Source: Ilyonectria destructans
Taxonomy: Eukaryota > Ascomycota > Sordariomycetes > Hypocreales > Nectriaceae
DNA length: 64,000 bases
Direction: 5' to 3'
Assembly (NCBI GenBank): GCA_020740775.1
Contig: JAHEWK010000011.1
Location: 806,001 to 870,000 of the forward strand
A program made the position numbers and the translations under genes. Shown here in pieces: positions 10,053 through 21,360 of the stretch. The notes beneath the pieces were generated by a model that did not search any database, was not told the DNA's origin, and was given only the letters and a program-made list of their open reading frames with translations. Within the stretch, counting starts at the first letter, position 1; each line of letters starts with the position of its first letter.

Positions 10053-11912
10053 TTATTCGGAATCCTTCGCAAGTACCCAACATTTCCTCATGCCGGTACC
10101 CATTGACTCACTATCAACGTCATCGGGTGACGCCCATCTCAGCCGAGCATCCTCTTTGGCCGCAGTGTCTTCCACACAGGCATCGTTGGTCTCCAACGTG
10201 AAGAGGTGGACGTGCATTGTGAGCTTGATGTGGGAAAATAGCCACGGCACACTACCCAACTCACGGATGTGTTTTAGTTGAGCTCCCTTGTATGTTTTAT
10301 CCTTGGTGATCAAATCCGACATAAAATCGGTTGCCCTCGCTCGTCGCAGTTTTGTGGTGCTGTTGTCATCCGAGTCTTGGAGGATGTTGCTTGGAAACTC
10401 CCACAACCCCGCGAGGAGACCCTTTTCAGGACGTTTTTGGATGAGATAGTGCCCATCACTTCGACGGATGACACAGACAAGCGTCTCCTCAATTCTCACG
10501 GCCTTTTTTACGACCTTGAGAGGGAATTTCCGAGCATGATCCACTATCACCTCCAGATCCCGACTGCTCAAAGTAGTATCGGGTTTTGTTGATGCTTTCT
10601 CTTCGGCGGGCTCCTTGAACATGAATGCCGATAGTTTCATCTGTTTGCTTTGCTTGGCGGTCGGCTTGGTTTTGGGCTTCGCATCCCCATCTCCTTCGAG
10701 GCATGTTGTTTCTTCCAAGGTTTCGCAGAGATCACACAAGTCTTCGATGTCTTTCACCTCGGCCTTGCGGTTCGCAGAGGCCAGCATCTTTCCCTCTTCG
10801 TATGCGCGGCATGTTGAGCTGATGGGGCATTGGTCGCAGTTTGGCTTAGGTGTGCAAACCGTGCTCCCGAGTTCCATGAGCGCCTGTCCCCATCTCCCAG
10901 GCCGATTGCTCACGCTGTCTTCGGTCTTGTCTTTGGTCTTGTCTTCAGTCCCATCTTGCGCGACGGCTTTGGCTAGCGCGGCGGCAGCCGCCCACAGCGT
11001 GTCGATGACGAGCTTGTCCGTTTTCACATTCCCCAAGAGACCAAGCTGCCTGCTGAGGACACGCAAGACGTTGCCATCGACCATGGGCACAGCCCGCCCG
11101 AACACGATGGCCGAGATAGCTCCAGCAGTATAGCGACCAACGCCAGGTACCTTTGCCTCGAGATCTGTCACCCGAGAGGGCAACAGGCCAGCCATGGCTG
11201 GGTCTTGCACAACGAGCTTCGCGGCCTCGTGGATCCTCGTCGCTCTGCTGTAGTAGCCCAGCCCACGCCAGGCACTCAAGACATCATCGGAGCTTGCGGC
11301 GGCCAGCTCATGAATCGTCCGCCACTTGGCCATCCAGTTGTTCCAGTAGTCAATGACCACTGCGACCCGCGTTTGCTGCAGCATGATCTCGCTGATCCAA
11401 ACCTCGTACGCCCGCCGCTCGAGCAGGTCCCGCAACTTGACGGCGTTTGTGTGCTCCTCCGGGTTGATCCAGGCTTTGCGCCAGGGCATGTTGCGCTTGG
11501 TGCTCACGCTGTCAAACCAGGCGAGGAGAGCATGGCGGGATGCGACGTCGTCCAGCAACGCGGGCCGGTGGTAGCTCACATTGTGCCGGCGTGTCGGAGG
11601 GACACAAGGCTGGTGGGCCGTTCTCCCTGCTGGACCAAAAAGGCGCTGGTGCAGCTGTGTGGCGACGCCTTTGCTTTTCCCCCTCGAAGGTTGTGATTTT
11701 CGTCGCTTTGGCGCAGGCTCATCGCTCTCCTCCTGGGCCGTCGCGTCGCTTTCCGACGCGTCGTGGCGGGGTGCAGGGCGACGCTTTGCTGCGACTCTAG
11801 TGGCGGCTTCTGGACTGTTGCCATCCGACTTCAATTGTGAAGCAATTTTCTTTGATGCGGCGGATGCGCTGGATCGCGTGGCTCGTGATGATGAGGCTGT
11901 CATTTTGTTCAT
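10053..11912 (-). CDS. mutY: A/G-specific adenine DNA glycosylase (MutY/MYH)
   Basis: A single exon encodes 619 residues. The nuclear or mitochondrial base-excision enzyme removes adenine mispaired with 8-oxoguanine. A basic, Ser/Ala-rich N-terminus of about 120 residues with PKRRK is probably a nuclear signal. The glycosylase core contains WISEIMLQQT with catalytic E175, the helix-hairpin-helix VPGVGRYTAG near 255-264, and VDGN with catalytic D279. The iron-sulfur cysteines are C353, C359, C362 and C368. The C-terminal third (from about 475) is the NUDIX-like 8-oxoG recognition domain. A charged D/K/T/E insert lies at about 318-337, before the cluster. The open frame extends upstream only through TTG, so I start at the ATG at 11912. 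It lies tail-on to the bicupin promoter. Confidence 0.95.
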   Translation of the reverse strand: MNKMTASSSRATRSSASAASKKIASQLKSDGNSPEAATRVAAKRRPAPRHDASESDATAQEESDEPAPKRRKSQPSRGKSKGVATQLHQRLFGPAGRTAHQPCVPPTRRHNVSYHRPALLDDVASRHALLAWFDSVSTKRNMPWRKAWINPEEHTNAVKLRDLLERRAYEVWISEIMLQQTRVAVVIDYWNNWMAKWRTIHELAAASSDDVLSAWRGLGYYSRATRIHEAAKLVVQDPAMAGLLPSRVTDLEAKVPGVGRYTAGAISAIVFGRAVPMVDGNVLRVLSRQLGLLGNVKTDKLVIDTLWAAAAALAKAVAQDGTEDKTKDKTEDSVSNRPGRWGQALMELGSTVCTPKPNCDQCPISSTCRAYEEGKMLASANRKAEVKDIEDLCDLCETLEETTCLEGDGDAKPKTKPTAKQSKQMKLSAFMFKEPAEEKASTKPDTTLSSRDLEVIVDHARKFPLKVVKKAVRIEETLVCVIRRSDGHYLIQKRPEKGLLAGLWEFPSNILQDSDDNSTTKLRRARATDFMSDLITKDKTYKGAQLKHIRELGSVPWLFSHIKLTMHVHLFTLETNDACVEDTAAKEDARLRWASPDDVDSESMGTGMRKCWVLAKDSE

Positions 11913-13220
11913 TTCTGAACTATTTGGCGAGTACCGTAAGTGACCATCCAACCTTCAGCGACAGGTTTGTAGTAAGGGAGACTCACCGGGGATAAAGAGG
12001 TCCCCACGCGGTCTCAAGCCTCTCTTGGAGTAGTTCTGCACTAGCCGGGAATCAATCTCTGTGAATGGAAAAAGAAACGAACGGGAGGTAACATCAACAC
12101 AGGAAGCTGAGCAGTGTGGGTGAGATGACGTATATTAAACGAGGGAAGAATGCGTTTGCGTTGAGTCAAAATACCCGGATCCAAGTAAATTTGTCGTCGT
12201 ATTACGCATTGTTACTAGGCTCGCTCCAAAGTAGTCTATATCCTCCGACGTTATGTAGCCAACTGCGAAACACAGACCTGCTAGACTGGTTGCTCACTCC
12301 TGGGGTTCTCCAACACTGGGTAGTAGGTAGCACCTGTCAAACAATTCGTAGGGTTGGTTGAGCACAGTCAGTCAACTCAGTCTTGACTTCATCGCGTCGC
12401 GTCGCGAGGCCCGTACCCTAGACAAGGTTATGACATCATGACCTGTCAAACTCCGTACGTCTGTCATTCTGTGGATTCTGAACTTCCTGTAAATAATTTT
12501 CTACTCGATAATCTGTGCCGTATTTTATCGTCAAGGGGGACCGCAGGATCAACGTCTTAATTTGATGGAGTAGTATTCCCACATTCATTTGGGACGGGAA
12601 CATGCTTACACCTAACTTAATACATAGTTAACGACCTAGTCCTGCTCCATAACATAAAGATCAGAGCCAGTATTAAAGGCCTGACACGGATGAAATGGAT
12701 TAGCCCTTGCGTCGCTGCAAATTTACACTTGAATGATGTCATTCCGGGCAGTCCGTTTGGGGCCCAACCGGCTCGCCGGGTCGGCACCGAATTGCAGCCA
12801 CCAACTAGTCCAACATAGGTCGCCGTCTTTGTGACGCTCAAAAACGGCATACCAAACGTTCAACTGTCCCAGCTTATCGGGAACTCACTGTCCACTACAC
12901 CGTACACCGTTTCTCACTTGTCAACCCTTGAAGCAAGATGTGCAATTCCGACAGCTACGGGCATACCTGAAATCCATCGAGGGGAGAAGATTAGAAAACG
13001 GAGGCTGTCTTGTCCACAAACTCCCCGAGGCGGAACCGAAAGCGGCCGCCGTCACGGCAAAGCGGCGCCTTATCAACCATTACACAGAGCTGTCCAAGGT
13101 TTGTGATCGGCAGCCACGGAACGACGTCATCACCTCGCGCGAGCACCAGAACCATAAAACCAGGGATTCGGCTCGGTCTTGTTCACCTCGATAACATGCG
13201 ATTGAACGGCAACCGTCAAA
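11913..13220. other. intergenic between mutY and the phosphate carrier
   Basis: Divergent promoter region of 1.3 kb. It contains a short CGCGT repeat near 12391-12405. I see no supportable coding region; the open frames here are short and unrelated to any family I know. Confidence 0.55.
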
Positions 13221-14217
13221 ATGGCAGGAAAGCAGAGTGATGTGCCCAATTTTACCATCAGCGACTATGTCAAGTTCTTTGGCGCCGGTGCCCTTGCGGC
13301 GACGTCCACCCATGGAGTGAGCACCAATTCACATGCAATACATTCCCCGTCTAACGTTATGGCAGACTGCCACACCAATCGACGTGGTAAAGACACGCAT
13401 CCAGGTCGACGATGCCCTGAAGGGCTACAACATGATCCAGGCCGGCCGCACGATCGTAGCCAAAGAGGGAGCATCAGCGCTGCTTACCGGGTTCGGACCC
13501 ACGGCTGTGGGATATCTCGTCCAGGGCGGCGCCAAGTTTGCCGGCTACGAGTTCTTCAAGAAGAAGTACATTGAAGTTGCGGGTGGCACTGAAAAGGCCG
13601 TGGAGCGCCGGACAGCCATCTACCTTGGTGCTAGCGCGACGGCCGAGTTCTTTGCCGACATTTTGCTCTGTCCACTCGAGGCGACAAGAATTCGACTGGT
13701 ATCTCAGCGCGGATATGCCAGCGGCTTCGCATCGGGCTTCGCGAGGATGGCGAGGGAGGAGGGATTCAGAGGATTCTACTCTGGGTTCGTCCCTCTGCTA
13801 TTCAAGCAGGTCCCTTTCGCCGTGGGACAATTCTCGGTTCACGAGGCGGCAAACGAAATCATCTACCGGTCAATGGGCCCGGAGCGCAAAGCGAAGCTGA
13901 CACAGCTTGAGACCACCGGCGTAGAGTTGACGTCAGGTATCGCGGCGGGAGTGGCAGCGGCGGTACTCTCACACCCGGCAGACACGCTGCTGTCGGCCAT
14001 CAACAAGGGCGCCGGAGACCCGAAGCAGGGTGCGACAAGTCGCATGTTCCAGCTGGCTCGCGAGTTTGGCCCTAAGCGATTGATTACCACCGGCTTGGGA
14101 CCTCGCTTGATCATGACATGCGGACTGGTATCCGGGCAGTTTGTTATTTACGCGCAGTGCAAGGCTTTTACGGGAGCGCCGCCAGGTATTGAAATCCACA
14201 AGGAGGCATCCCTGTGA
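13221..14217 (+). CDS. mir1: mitochondrial phosphate carrier, Mir1 type
   Basis: Exons 13221-13316 and 13366-14217 give 315 residues. It imports inorganic phosphate across the inner mitochondrial membrane for ATP synthesis. All three solute-carrier repeats are visible by their P-x-D/E signatures: TPIDVVKTRIQVD after the splice, CPLEATRIRLVSQ in the second repeat, and HPADTLLSAINK in the third. The second and third signatures match yeast Mir1 and not Pic2. The 49-nt intron ends the first transmembrane helix at ATSTHG and resumes with TATPID. No cleavable presequence is seen, as usual for carriers. Confidence 0.92.
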
Positions 14218-15684
14218 GTTCCTGTGAGGTAAAAGGATAAAGAATAAAGGGATGGAGGTATGTGCTTTTTCGGTGGCGTACGGACGGACTAATTATTGGA
14301 CATTGGGATCCGGTGAAAGGGGACGCGAATAGACTACCTAGAGTCCTAGACAGAGTAGATGACAAGACAAATTTGGAGCGATATATCCCATTGCCGAGCG
14401 GGAGGGGACACGTTGAATGTATTGAAAATGAGCGACACTTGATCAGTAAGGTGGGTGGTCCAGTTCACACCAATTGACACCCAGAAGAATGCAACAATAA
14501 CGACAGACCGAAGTTGGCGAGGTCAGGGCGGTCCATGGAGCAAGGGGGTCGCGAGGTTTGGCACTGTTTCAGGGCCCGTGCCTTGTATTCAGCCCTGGAT
14601 TAGTCCCGTATTGACTTGCGACAGCCACCAACAACAGCATGATGAGTACGGAGTACGGCTGTCGGGGTTTGTGTTGTTGATGATGCTTCCTAGATGCCTA
14701 CAGGTCTGCAGGAGGCTGAGCTGCAGCCTGCGCCAAAAATAGTACGTAAAGTCAGCATGGAGGGAATCGCAGCATCGCCCAACATGCCTTTAGGGAAAAT
14801 AGGGAAGCAGTACGGAGGAATGCTGATCACCCTTCCGTCTGTGTGAAAAAAGACAAGACAGTTCCCCCAATGTGTCTCTTCGGAGTACCTCCTTGGGCCT
14901 TGGGAGCGTCGCAATCTTTGTGTCCGTGGTACCTTGATACGTACCACGGATCTCCATCTCCCGCTCTAGCCTGCGATTCAATTGGGGGTGGCCCTTGCCT
15001 CAAACTAAGAAGGCGCCTTGGCACCTTCCGTGTGGCGCAGGCAGGCATCCGCCATGCGAGACCGAGTGCTGTGCTGGGGAGTGCGGCAGGGACTAGGGGG
15101 ACTGAGGTACCCACGCAAGGCAGTAAAGTTGGCACCTGGTCCCCTATTTTCCCCCATGGCAGGGCAGGACCTCTGTTTCATTGCGTGTACGGTGCCAACT
15201 GTACTTGGTACCTGCCGTTTAGCACCCTGCCAGCCATCACCGAAGGCCACGACATCACCACGATTTCCAGCCTGCGGTTTACTTCTTCCCTCCGCAACCC
15301 TCGACGCAGCGAATATCACGACCACGCATCCCTCATCGCGGCGCATTTGCGGTTGACCCGAACGAGGTACGAAATAGATTCGGCTTTCTGCCGCCCACTC
15401 CCCGTCGCTTGCATCGAGCAGCTGCACACGAGGCCAACCTCCGTAGGTTCGCCTCCGTCCCTGTCAGCTTGTTCGCGACAATCGCCTCTTCCTTTCCGCC
15501 ATTTGTCCTCCGCACAACTTCCCTCGCCCGCGCGCTGACCACCGTCACCTCTAGTTCCCGATCCTCTCATTACGGCTGGCCGCAATATCCATCTTGATGT
15601 GTTAGACTTGCCTCGACTCCCGCTTCCACGCGTCCACTCTCTTCTGCGCCGCGCAAAGGTCCCTCCCTTCGCTTCGTTTCCGCC
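14218..15684. other. intergenic, promoter and leader of kex2
   Basis: 1.47 kb. The last 600 bp or so is rich in C and T, as in long 5' leaders of fungal genes. The open frames here (for example 14843-15538) have R/P/S-rich compositions typical of chance reading. Confidence 0.5.
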
Positions 15685-18302
15685 ATGAAGATCTCCACTC
15701 TCTTGAGCCTCGCCGGGCTCACCGTCCTTTCGCATGGTTCCCAAGTCCCTCGGGACTACGCAAAAAACGACTACTACGTCCTGCACCTCGACCGTTCCAC
15801 CACCCCCGAACAGGTCGCCAGCCGCCTCGGGTTAAGACACGAGGGCCAACTTAGCGAGCTCGAACACCACCACGTATTCCGCGCCCCCAAGCTCGACCAC
15901 GATGTTGTCAAGAGAGAGATTCAGGAGCGCAAGAGGAGGAAACGAGATGTTGGTGGCTCCGATCCCCTTGATAGCGTCCTCCTCTCTTCCAAGCAGAAAC
16001 CTCGAATGCACCTTGAGAAACGAATTATCCCCCCCCGTCCAGAGGGCCACACCGTGGTTAGCCGCCAGGTAAAGGGTGGGGCTTCAGATTGGGGATTGGC
16101 GAAGCAGGCCGAAGTCATGAAGAAACTTGACATTGCTGATCCCATCTTCAATGAGCAGTGGCATCTCTTTAACCCTGTCGAGACTGGCCACGACGTCAAT
16201 GTGACTGGCCTTTGGCTCGAGGGCATCACTGGAAAAAACTCTACTGTGGCAATTGTCGATGATGGTCTGGACATGAACAGCAATGATCTCAAGCCCAACT
16301 ACTTCGCGGAAGGGTCCTGGGACTTTAACGATGCCGACCCCACACCTGCCCCTGAGCTGTCAGATGATAGGCACGGTACTCGCTGTGCCGGCGAGGTCTC
16401 AGCGGCTCGCAACGATGTGTGTGGTGTTGGCGTCGCCTACGACTCCAGGATTGCCGGCATTCGAATCCTCAGTAAAGCTATCGGCGACGCTGATGAGGCC
16501 GAGGCCATGATCTTCAAGTATCAGGACAACCAGATTTACTCATGCTCATGGGGTCCCTCAGATGATGGCCGAACTATGGAGGCCCCTGGCATTCTGATCA
16601 AGCGGGCTATGCTCCAGGCTGTTCAGAAGGGCCGCGGTGGTCTGGGATCTGTCTATGTTTTTGCTAGTGGAAACGGCGCCTCCAACGGAGACAACTGCAA
16701 CTTTGATGGCTACACCAACTCCATTTACAGCATCACAGTTGGTGCAGTGGACCGGACTGGCCAGCACCCCTACTACTCCGAGCTGTGTTCTGCCCAGCTC
16801 GTCGTCACCTACAGTAGTGGCAGCGGTGATGCGATTGTAAGTCCCCCCAATCTTGGGTGAATTTGAGCTGACAATCCTAGCACACGACCGATGTCGGAGA
16901 GAACGCCTGCTATAGTGGCCATGGTGGAACGTCCGCCGCCGCCCCCCTGGCTGCCGGTATCTTCGCCCTGGTCTTGCAGGTTCGACCTGACTTGAGCTGG
17001 AGAGACATGCAGTACCTTGCCATGGACTCAGCTGTTCCCATTGATGATGGTGTAGCCGAATGGCAGACCACGACTATTGGCAAGAAGTTCAGTCACACCT
17101 TTGGATACGGTAAGATCGACTCCTATGCTATGGTTGAAATGGCCAAGACGTGGGAGAATGTCAAGCCTCAAGCCTGGTACTTTTCTCCTTGGATTCACGT
17201 CAAGAAGGATATCCCCGAGGGCAAGGATGGTCTGGCTGTCACCGTCGACGTCACTGCCGATATGCTCAAGGCCGCCAACCTTGCCCGTCTTGAGCATGTC
17301 ACTGTCACCATGAACGTTGAACACACCCGACGTGGTGACTTGAGCGTCGACTTGATCAGCCCCAACAAGGTGGTCAGCAACATCGCCGTTGCGCGAAGGC
17401 TCGACTCGGCCGGTACTGGCTACAAGGACTGGACTTTCATGAGTGTCGCGCATTGGTACGTCTTCCGATATAGTGCTTTCCGACAGTGCAACTAACATTT
17501 TGACAGGGGTGAGTCTGGCGTGGGTAAATGGACCGTCATCGTCCGAGACACCGAGAAGAACGGAAACAAAGGCAAATTCGTCGACTTTCACCTTAAGCTG
17601 TGGGGAGAGGCAATTGACGCCGATAAGACGAAGCTTCTTCCTATGCCCGATGAGCATGACGACGACGACCACGATGTCATTCAAACCACAACTTTGGAGG
17701 CCTCAACGACACCGATTACTGCTGGCTCCAAACCAACCAGCGTGCAAGGCAACCCCTCTGATCATCCTGAGCGACCCACCAAGAACCCTGCGAAGCCCAG
17801 TGGTACTGAGAAGGCATCCCCGAGCACCACCGGCGAGGCCCAGGAGGCCACTTCGTCGGCGTCTTCGTCATGGGTCTCGTGGCTCCCCAGCTTTGGTGCC
17901 TCCAAGACGGTCCAGATCTGGGTCTACGGAGCCATTGGTCTCATCTCAGCCTTCTGCTGCGGCCTAGGCATCTACTTCTGGATCGCCCGCCGACGTCGCC
18001 TCCGCAACGACTCTCGCAATAACTACGAGTTTGAGCTCATCGACGAGGAAGAGGCCGAGGGCCTGAACCCTGGAGAGAAGGGCGCTGCGGGCGGAAAGAA
18101 GGCGCGCCGGACTCGCGGTGGCGAGCTGTACGACGCCTTTGCTGAGGGAAGCGACGACGATCAATTTGAGGACTACCGCGACCGCGAGCGGTCAAACGAT
18201 CGCCTCCCACGCGATGACTCGGAGCAGTATGTGGTCGGCGACGAGAGCGATGACGACTCAGGCGATGAAAAGGAGAGAAAGCCCCTGAGCGGTCCGCGAT
18301 AA
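15685..18302 (+). CDS. kex2: kexin-type proprotein convertase
   Basis: Exons 15685-16836, 16881-17455 and 17507-18302 give 840 residues. It is a late-Golgi serine protease that cuts secreted proproteins after KR or RR. A signal peptide (1-18) is followed by a prodomain with KRRKR at 83-87 and LEKR ending at 113, the likely self-cleavage site. The subtilisin triad is D192 (AIVDDGLD), H230 (DDRHGTRC) and S402 (GHGGTSAA), with oxyanion N330 (FASGNG). The first 44-nt intron falls just before the active-site serine block. A P domain follows (about 430-615), then a Ser/Thr/Pro stalk, one membrane span (711-735) and an acidic cytosolic tail of about 105 residues that should carry Golgi retrieval signals. 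Confidence 0.97.
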
Positions 18303-18865
18303 AACGAGACCCTGGCCTGTGCAGTAGTGTATGAAGTACAGGAATACGAGTAACCACGGGCATTTGGTATATCGGGGTTTTGGCCAAGTATACCCCTTGG
18401 TGCTACCTTTGCATGGGACGGCGGGAGTTTTGACTCGTTTTCTGCGTAGTTACAATTGTTAATCAATAGATGTTTGGATTTCCAACAACGTGCGGTTTTA
18501 TATGTGATGGCGTGTGTGTGACTGAAGCTTGTATGAATATATGTACATTGTATCAGACCAAGTATTAGGATTCACACTCTACCGAGACACGGATATCCTC
18601 ACAGTAATAACCCAAGAGACCCAGAAACGGCGCTGGAATCTTTCTTTCTTGTCCATTACATAGCCTAGCTGTCCATCACCAGACTCACTTGGCCCCCCTC
18701 CCCCGCCCTTCTTTGCACAACTCCTCCGAGAACGCCATATCATTCCAAAACGCCAGGAGCTCGTGACAAGAATATTTTAAAATCACAAATGGGGAATCTT
18801 GGGTCTCATGCGTTCCCCCGTTTACACTTTCATTTCGTCTCGAGTCTTGGGAGGGGACTCGGGGC
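18303..18865. other. tail-to-tail intergenic kex2/SNX4
   Basis: Shared 3' region of two convergent genes. AT-rich in its middle, with no gene seen. Confidence 0.55.
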
Positions 18866-20302
18866 TCATGCTGCAGACACGGGGCCCTCCTTTTCCATCT
18901 CCATGACATAGCGCTCCCAGGTATCAATGACCTCGCCGTAAAAGTCGACGTGGGCGTCGGCGAAGTTGCCCAGCTGAGCCTTCATCTCGATGCGCTTGAT
19001 GCGCTCAAACTCGACCACCTCCTTGACCACCTCGTCATCGAACATGTCGCTCGTATTACGGGCGCTCTCGACCTCGTGCGTCAGCTCCTCAACACGCAGT
19101 TCCAGCTTGCGGGCGCGCTCGCGGCGGGCCTGCTCGTGGTCGACGCCGCGGACGTCTTCGATCTTGGCGCGTAGAAAGCCGCCCGCACCAGAACCGGAGC
19201 CGTGGCCGGTCTGCAGGGTGTCGCGCTCCGTGGTGGACTTGTTCAGGTACTCGGTCAGTTGCTCGTAGTCCAGCTGTTTCTGCTCGCGGGCTTTGAGGAG
19301 CTGCTTCAGCGCAAGCGAGTAGGCCTGCATGTCCCGGAGGGAGCCAAGATAATCCTGGTCGGTCGTGTCCTTGAGCTTGCGCAGGTCGGTGGCGGTGTCC
19401 TCGATGGAGGCGGCGAAGGCGTGGATGGCGGGTTCAACGCTGGGCTCGAGGGGAATGAGCTTCTGGAACTGCTCGGCGAGGTCGTGGAGGTCAGCCTCCA
19501 GGTCCGTCTCGCGGCGGGCCACCCGAGCAATGACCTTTTCAATGTGGCCGAGGTCGTCGTCGAGCTTGTCGCTCTTCTCGCGGACCTCGAGGAACCGGCG
19601 GTCGGGGCGGTGGACCTTGGTAAAGGCGTTGATGAAGGTGTCGGCGAAGTTGTCAAAGACGCCCGCGGAGCCCGGATCGCTCGAGGAGCTGGCCCGGGTG
19701 CTTCGGCTGCGCATGGTGGCGTTCCAGTCGGGGCTCTCGAGGAAGGTGTGCAGGATCGGGGCGCGGCGCAGGGTCGGGTGGAGGGACAGGCGGATGAGGA
19801 ATCGCTGCAGCGAGTGGCCGCGGCGGGCGGTGAAGTCGGAGCCGAAGCGGTCGCCGCGGACGTACTCCATGCGCTGCTTGTCGGGCAGCGGGGGCACGGC
19901 CGAGGCGGGGAAGTCGCGCATGAGCTGCTTGTAGAGGAAGACAAAGTCGGTGAAGCGGCGGCGGACTGTGGTGTTTTCGCGCTGGAACGAGGGGAAGGTG
20001 GACTGGGGATAGCTTCAAGTTAGCTGGCGAGCCGGGGGACAGCGGGGGAGCAGACGGACGTTGGTGGTGATGAGATACGACACAAAGGCATCCTTGGTGC
20101 CGTCGTTCTCCTTGATGGGCGTGCCGACGACGCAATCGAGCGTCTCGGGGCCCAGGCCGTGTGCGTTGTGCGCGTGGCTGGTTCCCGCGCCGTCCATGGT
20201 GTGTCCGGGATCGTCGGCGGCGGGGGCGGAGCGGGCCGTTTGCTCTTGGACGTGCTCGCTCCAGGAGACGTTGGAGAAGTCGTCTTGGTCCATGACGGCC
20301 AT
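18866..20302 (-). CDS. snx4: sorting nexin 4 / Atg24
   Basis: Exons 20302-20060 and 20002-18866 give 459 residues. It binds PI3P on endosomes, recycles cargo such as v-SNAREs to the Golgi, and is needed for selective autophagy. The PX domain spans roughly residues 55-175: splicing a 57-nt intron joins YLITTN to STFPSFQREN, followed by the phosphoinositide-binding RRRFTDFVFLYKQL and PPLPDK. The rest is a long helical BAR domain with the Atg24/SNX4 block DNFADTFINAFTKVHRPDRRF. It has a Gly/Ser loop near GHGSGSGAGG. The first ATG (20302) is used; a second lies 9 nt inside. Confidence 0.95.
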
Positions 20303-21360
20303 GAGCCAGGAGAGCCGCGAGGAGAGCGGCTGTTTGGGCGGTTGGGTATTGAGTGTGCTGTGCTGTGATGTCGGAGCTGAGGATGGGTGGTGGTGTGTAG
20401 TGAAGCTGGGCAGTTCGAGTAGAGGGGTTGACGTGCGGCGGTGTAGAAGAGAGAATCGGCAGGGATGCGGCTAAGAGAGAGGGGGAGCGGGTTCCTCTAG
20501 ATGACAGAGTATTGTTCGGCCTGGCTGGAAACTCGAGTGAAGTAGAAGCTGGAGCTGGAGCTGCGATGGTGACGATGGTGGAGAGTTGGAGGCGGTTGGG
20601 ATGCCATGTGGACGAGGGAAGTGGCGCAGGGCCCAAGGAACGGGGAACACGCTAGAAGATAGGCAGCTACTTAACGACGAGAGTCAACGTACGACGCAAT
20701 GCACAATGGGACGTAGGCATCAGACAATCTACCTTAGAACAACAATTGAACAGTTATATACAGTCGTGAAGTTTTATTTCTCGCAGTTCCTGATAAAAAC
20801 CGCTGAATGCCTTGCCCTCGCTCTGGAAGCTAAATGTCCCCCCTCTATCAGATGCCCTGGGTCCCTGAGGCTGAGGTGGCAATGACGCAGTGCTCTACCC
20901 CATCTCAAGGTACCCATGCAACCATGCGATTTGGACACTATCGTTGCAATCCTTGCAGATCAACCAATGCCCATCCATTAATATTCAACTCGAGTGAATT
21001 ACCGCAAACATGTTTACAAAAAAAGAAAATCGTAGTGGAATCTATTGCTTTCCTGTGTCGAGATGTCTATCCCAGTTTGGCGAGGCCTGGCTCACTCCTC
21101 TCGCTCTTGCTGCCTCTTCTCTTCTTGCTGGGCTTTATCTTCTGTCCCGTTTTGATACAGCGTCCATCCTTGTCTCTGGTTCTTGTTGACCAGCCTTGAT
21201 ATGCCATCCATCCATTCCGTCCCATACCTTACAGTTATACATATGAAACAACTCCCCGGTAGTCGTCGTCGTAGTACACTGAGCGAGCAGCTGTATCGCT
21301 TTACTCCTGCTCACATCGCGCATCTTGGCTTCGCTTCACCTCGCTTCACCTCACCTCCCT
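20303..21360. other. intergenic, SNX4 promoter and LETM1 3' region
   Basis: About 1.06 kb. The first 350 bp is GC-rich leader DNA of SNX4. No further gene seen. Confidence 0.5.

Noticed and set aside
14843..15538. Plus-strand open frame of 231 codons upstream of kex2
   Set aside because: Chance frame in a C/T-rich leader; several frames are open at once, none with a recognisable domain.
19202..20023. Long plus-strand frame (273 codons) opposite snx4
   Set aside because: Antisense shadow of a GC-biased gene; the Gly/Val/Leu/Glu pattern mirrors the snx4 codons.
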